DNA from: Maccoyibacter sp900556645
GTDB taxonomy: Bacteria; Bacillota; Clostridia; Lachnospirales; Lachnospiraceae
Direction of reading: 5' to 3'
Assembly (NCBI GenBank): GCA_958349535.1
Contig: CATWDJ010000001.1
Coordinates: 1-64,000 of the forward strand
Length of the DNA stretch: 64,000 bases
Shown here: positions 61,799-64,000 of the stretch, one piece after another
Position numbering within the stretch: position 1 is the stretch's first letter
How the letters are laid out: each line of letters opens with the position of its first letter
Translations under genes and position numbers: made by a program
Notes under the pieces: model-generated
Seen by the model: only the letters and a program-made list of their open reading frames with translations
What the model was told of the DNA's origin: nothing
Databases searched by the model: none

Positions 61799-62791
61799 AT
61801 GATAGCGGCAATCGTCATTCTCTGCATTGCAGTGGTAGGAGTGATTGTGGGAATCGTGGTAAATTCAAAGGGAGAGAAGGCTTTTCGGAATATTTCCGTT
61901 TTGGATGTGATAGGAAAGGTAACCGTTTATCGGGAAAGTGTAGGGGAAAAAATCAATGCCTATGCGGATATGGATCTTGAATCAGGAGATGATATCAAGG
62001 TAAAAAAAGAAAGCGAGTTGGATTTGAAACTGGACGATGATAAATTCGTCTATGTGGATGAAAATTCTCATATATGGCTGGAAGCGGAGGGAAAACAAGA
62101 GGATTCCAAGACGGTTATCCATATGGAAGAAGGAATCACTCTGCATAAAATCGATAAAAAATTAAAGGGAAAATCATCCTATGAAGTGGAGACTCCAAAT
62201 GCTACCATGGCAATCCGGGGAACGATTATGGATGCAGATGTATATTATGACGAAGAAGGTATCGTACATAGTGATTTTGCCTTTTATGAGGGCAGCGGTC
62301 TGTTGCAGTTACATACCATAGAGGGAAAGCCTATCGGAGAACCGATAGAGATACCCCAAGGATATTGCTGTATGACCAAAGGAGATATGAATTTTTCAGA
62401 AATCATATTGCAAAAAGTAGAGGACACGGATGAAAAAATCGTACCGATTAATTATAGCCAAGTGACACCGTGGAAATTGGAAAAGCTGATGAAGTTTGTG
62501 GAAGATGGAAGAATTATTTACTCCGGCGAGAAATCCATGACGCCGGAAGAATTAAAAGCACCATTGGAAAATGAGGAACAGGAAGGACCGGAAAAGATTA
62601 CTTATGAGGTAACCTTCACATATGGCTCTAAAATCTTTGCGACCCAGAAGGTGGAAGAAGGGAATATGATATCAAAGCCGATGCTACAGCCGACGGAAGG
62701 AGCCGGAAATTGGTGCGATTCCAATGGAGCAAAATATGATTTTTCTAAGCCGATTACTGAGGATATGACATTGTCATGGAAAGAAAATTGA
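61799..62791 (+). CDS. Membrane-anchored FecR-domain protein with C-terminal InlB-B-like repeat
   Basis: 330 residues from ATG 61799. An N-terminal helix (about 2-22) anchors an extracellular FecR domain (about 35-150) with the hallmark VETPNATMAIRGTIMDADVY, then a helical linker and an InlB-B-like repeat (about 268-330) like the one in the first gene of the cluster. A better start, ATG 61762 behind AGGAGAAAAAATATT, is out of frame because of a six-G run at 61774-61779; one G fewer would join it as MKSAGGKTVSHKMIAAIV. Last gene of the operon. Partner of the CHASE2 cyclase by inference. Confidence 0.82.
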   Translation: MIAAIVILCIAVVGVIVGIVVNSKGEKAFRNISVLDVIGKVTVYRESVGEKINAYADMDLESGDDIKVKKESELDLKLDDDKFVYVDENSHIWLEAEGKQEDSKTVIHMEEGITLHKIDKKLKGKSSYEVETPNATMAIRGTIMDADVYYDEEGIVHSDFAFYEGSGLLQLHTIEGKPIGEPIEIPQGYCCMTKGDMNFSEIILQKVEDTDEKIVPINYSQVTPWKLEKLMKFVEDGRIIYSGEKSMTPEELKAPLENEEQEGPEKITYEVTFTYGSKIFATQKVEEGNMISKPMLQPTEGAGNWCDSNGAKYDFSKPITEDMTLSWKEN

Positions 62792-62792
62792 G

Positions 62793-62822
62793 AAAAAGGA
62801 TGGGCTAATCCCATCTTTTTTT
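62793..62822. terminator. Terminator after the FecR gene (left member of a mirrored pair)
   Basis: GGATGGG-CTAA-TCCCATC hairpin between A- and T-runs. A near-exact reverse complement lies at 63479-63509. Confidence 0.85.
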
Positions 62823-62889
62823 GTGTGCCTTTACAATATATAAAAATCAAGATATAATTATATCATAAAAATGATATGGAGGTGGCGGG

Positions 62890-63156
62890 ATGATAATAAA
62901 AGCATCGGCAGCGTTACGAAATGACTATACATCGATTTCAAATATGGCAAAAGAGACAAAGGAGCCGATTTATATTACTAAGAATGGGGAGGGTGATCTG
63001 GTGCTTATGAGCATTGATGCCTTTGAAAAAAGAGAACAGAGGTTACAGCTTCGGGCAAAGATATTGCAGGCAGAGCAGGAACGGATAGAGGGAGCAGAAA
63101 CACTCAGTGTTTCACAGGCAAGAAAAAGGTTAAGGGAGAGGGTAAATGAGTTATAA
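62890..63156 (+). CDS. Phd/YefM-type antitoxin
   Basis: 88 residues. The N-terminal Phd/YefM DNA-binding fold (IIKASAALRNDYTSISNMAK, then ETKEPIYITKNGEGDLVLMS) is followed by a charged helical tail that would bind the toxin. GGAGGTGGCGGG precedes the ATG. A short AT-rich leader with AAAATGATAT(GG) and related TATAAT-type boxes offers a promoter and operator. Overlaps the toxin gene by 11 bases. Confidence 0.88.
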   Translation: MIIKASAALRNDYTSISNMAKETKEPIYITKNGEGDLVLMSIDAFEKREQRLQLRAKILQAEQERIEGAETLSVSQARKRLRERVNEL

Positions 63157-63457
63157 GGTTGAAATTCTTCCAACGGCTTGGGAAGATTTGAAGCGTATAG
63201 AGGATTGGTATTTGTTACAGTTTGATATAAAAACAGCTTTAAAAGTAAGTAATCATATATTGGACGTAATTGAACGATTGGGAGATTTTCCCGATTCTGG
63301 TTCGCTGACGCCGGATGAGTGGCTGAATCAACAGGGTTATAGAATGGTTATTTGTGACAAACATGTTGCATTTTACAAGCAGATGGATAAAGTAGTGTAT
63401 ATTTATCATATCGCGGATACACAGATGGAATATACGAAGCTGTTTTATGAAAAATAG
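63146..63457 (+). CDS. RelE/ParE-superfamily toxin
   Basis: 103 residues. YKVEILPTAWEDLKRIEDWY opening, a basic/aromatic core with GYRMVICDKHVAFYKQMDKV and the C-terminal VYIYHIADTQMEYTKLF match RelE/ParE toxins. Whether it cleaves mRNA or targets gyrase cannot be told. Translation starts inside the antitoxin gene, the standard arrangement. Confidence 0.88.
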   Translation: MSYKVEILPTAWEDLKRIEDWYLLQFDIKTALKVSNHILDVIERLGDFPDSGSLTPDEWLNQQGYRMVICDKHVAFYKQMDKVVYIYHIADTQMEYTKLFYEK

Positions 63458-63478
63458 TATTAGTGGATAAGGATAGGC

Positions 63479-63509
63479 AAAAAAGGATGGGATTAGCCCA
63501 TCCTTTTTT
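63479..63509. terminator. Terminator between toxin and ABC permease (right member of a mirrored pair)
   Basis: GGATGGG-ATTA-GCCCATCC hairpin with A- and T-runs on both sides, serving both converging genes. It is the reverse complement of the hairpin at 62793-62822 apart from one base. It overlaps the end of the permease gene. Confidence 0.85.
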
Positions 63510-64000
63510 GATACCATTTCTCCGTGAAACCAATCAGTCCGTAAAGTCCCATGGAGATAATGCATAGAATGACAATAGACATCAGCATCCAATCCATTTT
63601 AAAGACCTGTGAAGCATAGATGATGAGATATCCCAATCCACATTTGGATGAGATGAATTCACCGATGATAACGCCTACCAGACAGAGCCCGATGTTGACT
63701 TTGGCAAGACTCAGAAGTCTGGGTACATTTGCCGGAATCAGAACCTTTGTAAGAATATGACGTTTGTTTCCGCCTAAGGTTTGAATGAGTTTCAGCTTGT
63801 CGGAATCTACATCCTGAAAGCCTTGATGAAGGCTTAGGATGGAGCCGAAAATGGCAACGGACATTCCGGTCAGGATAATGGTTTTATAGTTTGCTCCGAG
63901 CCAGACAATCAGCAGCGGAGCCAAAGCGGATTTTGGGAGACTGTTCAATATCACAAGGTAAGGCTCTAAGGTTTCTGACAATTTTCGGCTGCTCCAGAGA
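63493..64000 (-). CDS. ABC transporter permease, SsuC/TauC type (partial)
   Basis: C-terminal 169 residues; the gene runs past the window edge. Membrane helices, the EAA-type loop KLKLIQTLGGNKRHILTKVLIPANVPRL and GVIIGEFISSKCGLGYLI are typical of permeases for sulfonate, taurine, nitrate or pyrimidine-precursor uptake. The stop codon lies within the terminator hairpin shared with the toxin gene. Substrate cannot be assigned without the partner genes. Confidence 0.88.
   Translation of the reverse strand, partial: LWSSRKLSETLEPYLVILNSLPKSALAPLLIVWLGANYKTIILTGMSVAIFGSILSLHQGFQDVDSDKLKLIQTLGGNKRHILTKVLIPANVPRLLSLAKVNIGLCLVGVIIGEFISSKCGLGYLIIYASQVFKMDWMLMSIVILCIISMGLYGLIGFTEKWYQKRMG

Noticed and set aside
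1..64000. CRISPR array, prophage or transposon
   Set aside because: No regularly spaced identical repeats, no Cas, structural phage, transposase or conjugation genes were found on either strand.

Overview
The window looks like a chromosomal segment from a spore-forming, Gram-positive anaerobe of the class Clostridia, most likely family Lachnospiraceae. The reasons are strong AGGAGG-type ribosome binding sites, a moderate GC content with A/T-ending codons, sporulation genes (spoIIM, spoIVB, spo0A), a Firmicutes-type LexA box in front of recA, the nusB-xseA-xseB-ispA-dxs-tlyA-nadK-argR-recN-spoIVB gene order, and a DUF5688-type protein. Genus cannot be fixed from sequence reading alone. No CRISPR array, prophage, rRNA or insertion sequence was found. 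Two tRNA genes are present: Arg(CCG) on the plus strand and Thr(CGT) on the minus strand.

Layout. 0-9.3 kb is housekeeping: deoB, prfC, thioredoxin, recA-recX (SOS-controlled), RNase Y, then a NUDIX-spoIIM-xerD run resembling Bacillus synteny. 9.3-13.5 kb holds shikimate-pathway genes as two divergent units (aroE-aroF on minus; aroD-aroK-nudC on plus). 13.7-18.2 kb is a MarR-controlled heterodimeric ABC exporter. 18.3-23.9 kb has tRNA-Arg, an SH3 surface protein, rluB, ligA, metA and an Asp23 protein. 24.0-33.7 kb is the conserved nusB-to-spoIVB run.

From 33.7 to 44.5 kb an accessory block separates spoIVB from spo0A, which are adjacent in many Bacilli and Clostridia. It contains two Fic proteins of different architecture, each behind its own set of promoter-embedded repeats, and between them a three-gene cassette (O-acetylhomoserine sulfhydrylase, a short-chain dehydrogenase, an AhpD-like protein). 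Then come a membrane-anchored C39-like protease, a decayed VanR/VanS-type two-component pair, a pyruvate kinase-like protein without the C-terminal domain, a DedA protein and a glycosyltransferase. spo0A and glgA follow, with a DUF5688 gene overlapping glgA tail-to-tail.

48-52.4 kb is a polyamine uptake operon (regulator-potABCD, minus strand), divergent from a copper operon (copA-csoR-copZ) with a clear CsoR-type operator. After tRNA-Thr and a short-chain dehydrogenase remnant comes an orphan Sfp-type phosphopantetheinyl transferase. 56.6-62.8 kb is the most distinctive part: a secreted repeat protein, a CHASE2-adenylate cyclase, a TIM-barrel protein, a GAF-HD-GYP phosphodiesterase and an anchored FecR-domain protein, apparently one surface-sensing second-messenger operon. 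A Phd/RelE-type toxin-antitoxin pair lies between two mirror-image terminators, and the window ends inside an ABC permease gene.

Functional links: metA carries the acetyl-CoA-type residue Glu111, so its expected product is the substrate of the sulfhydrylase in the accessory block; the spoIVB and spo0A genes, together with spoIIM, indicate endospore formation.
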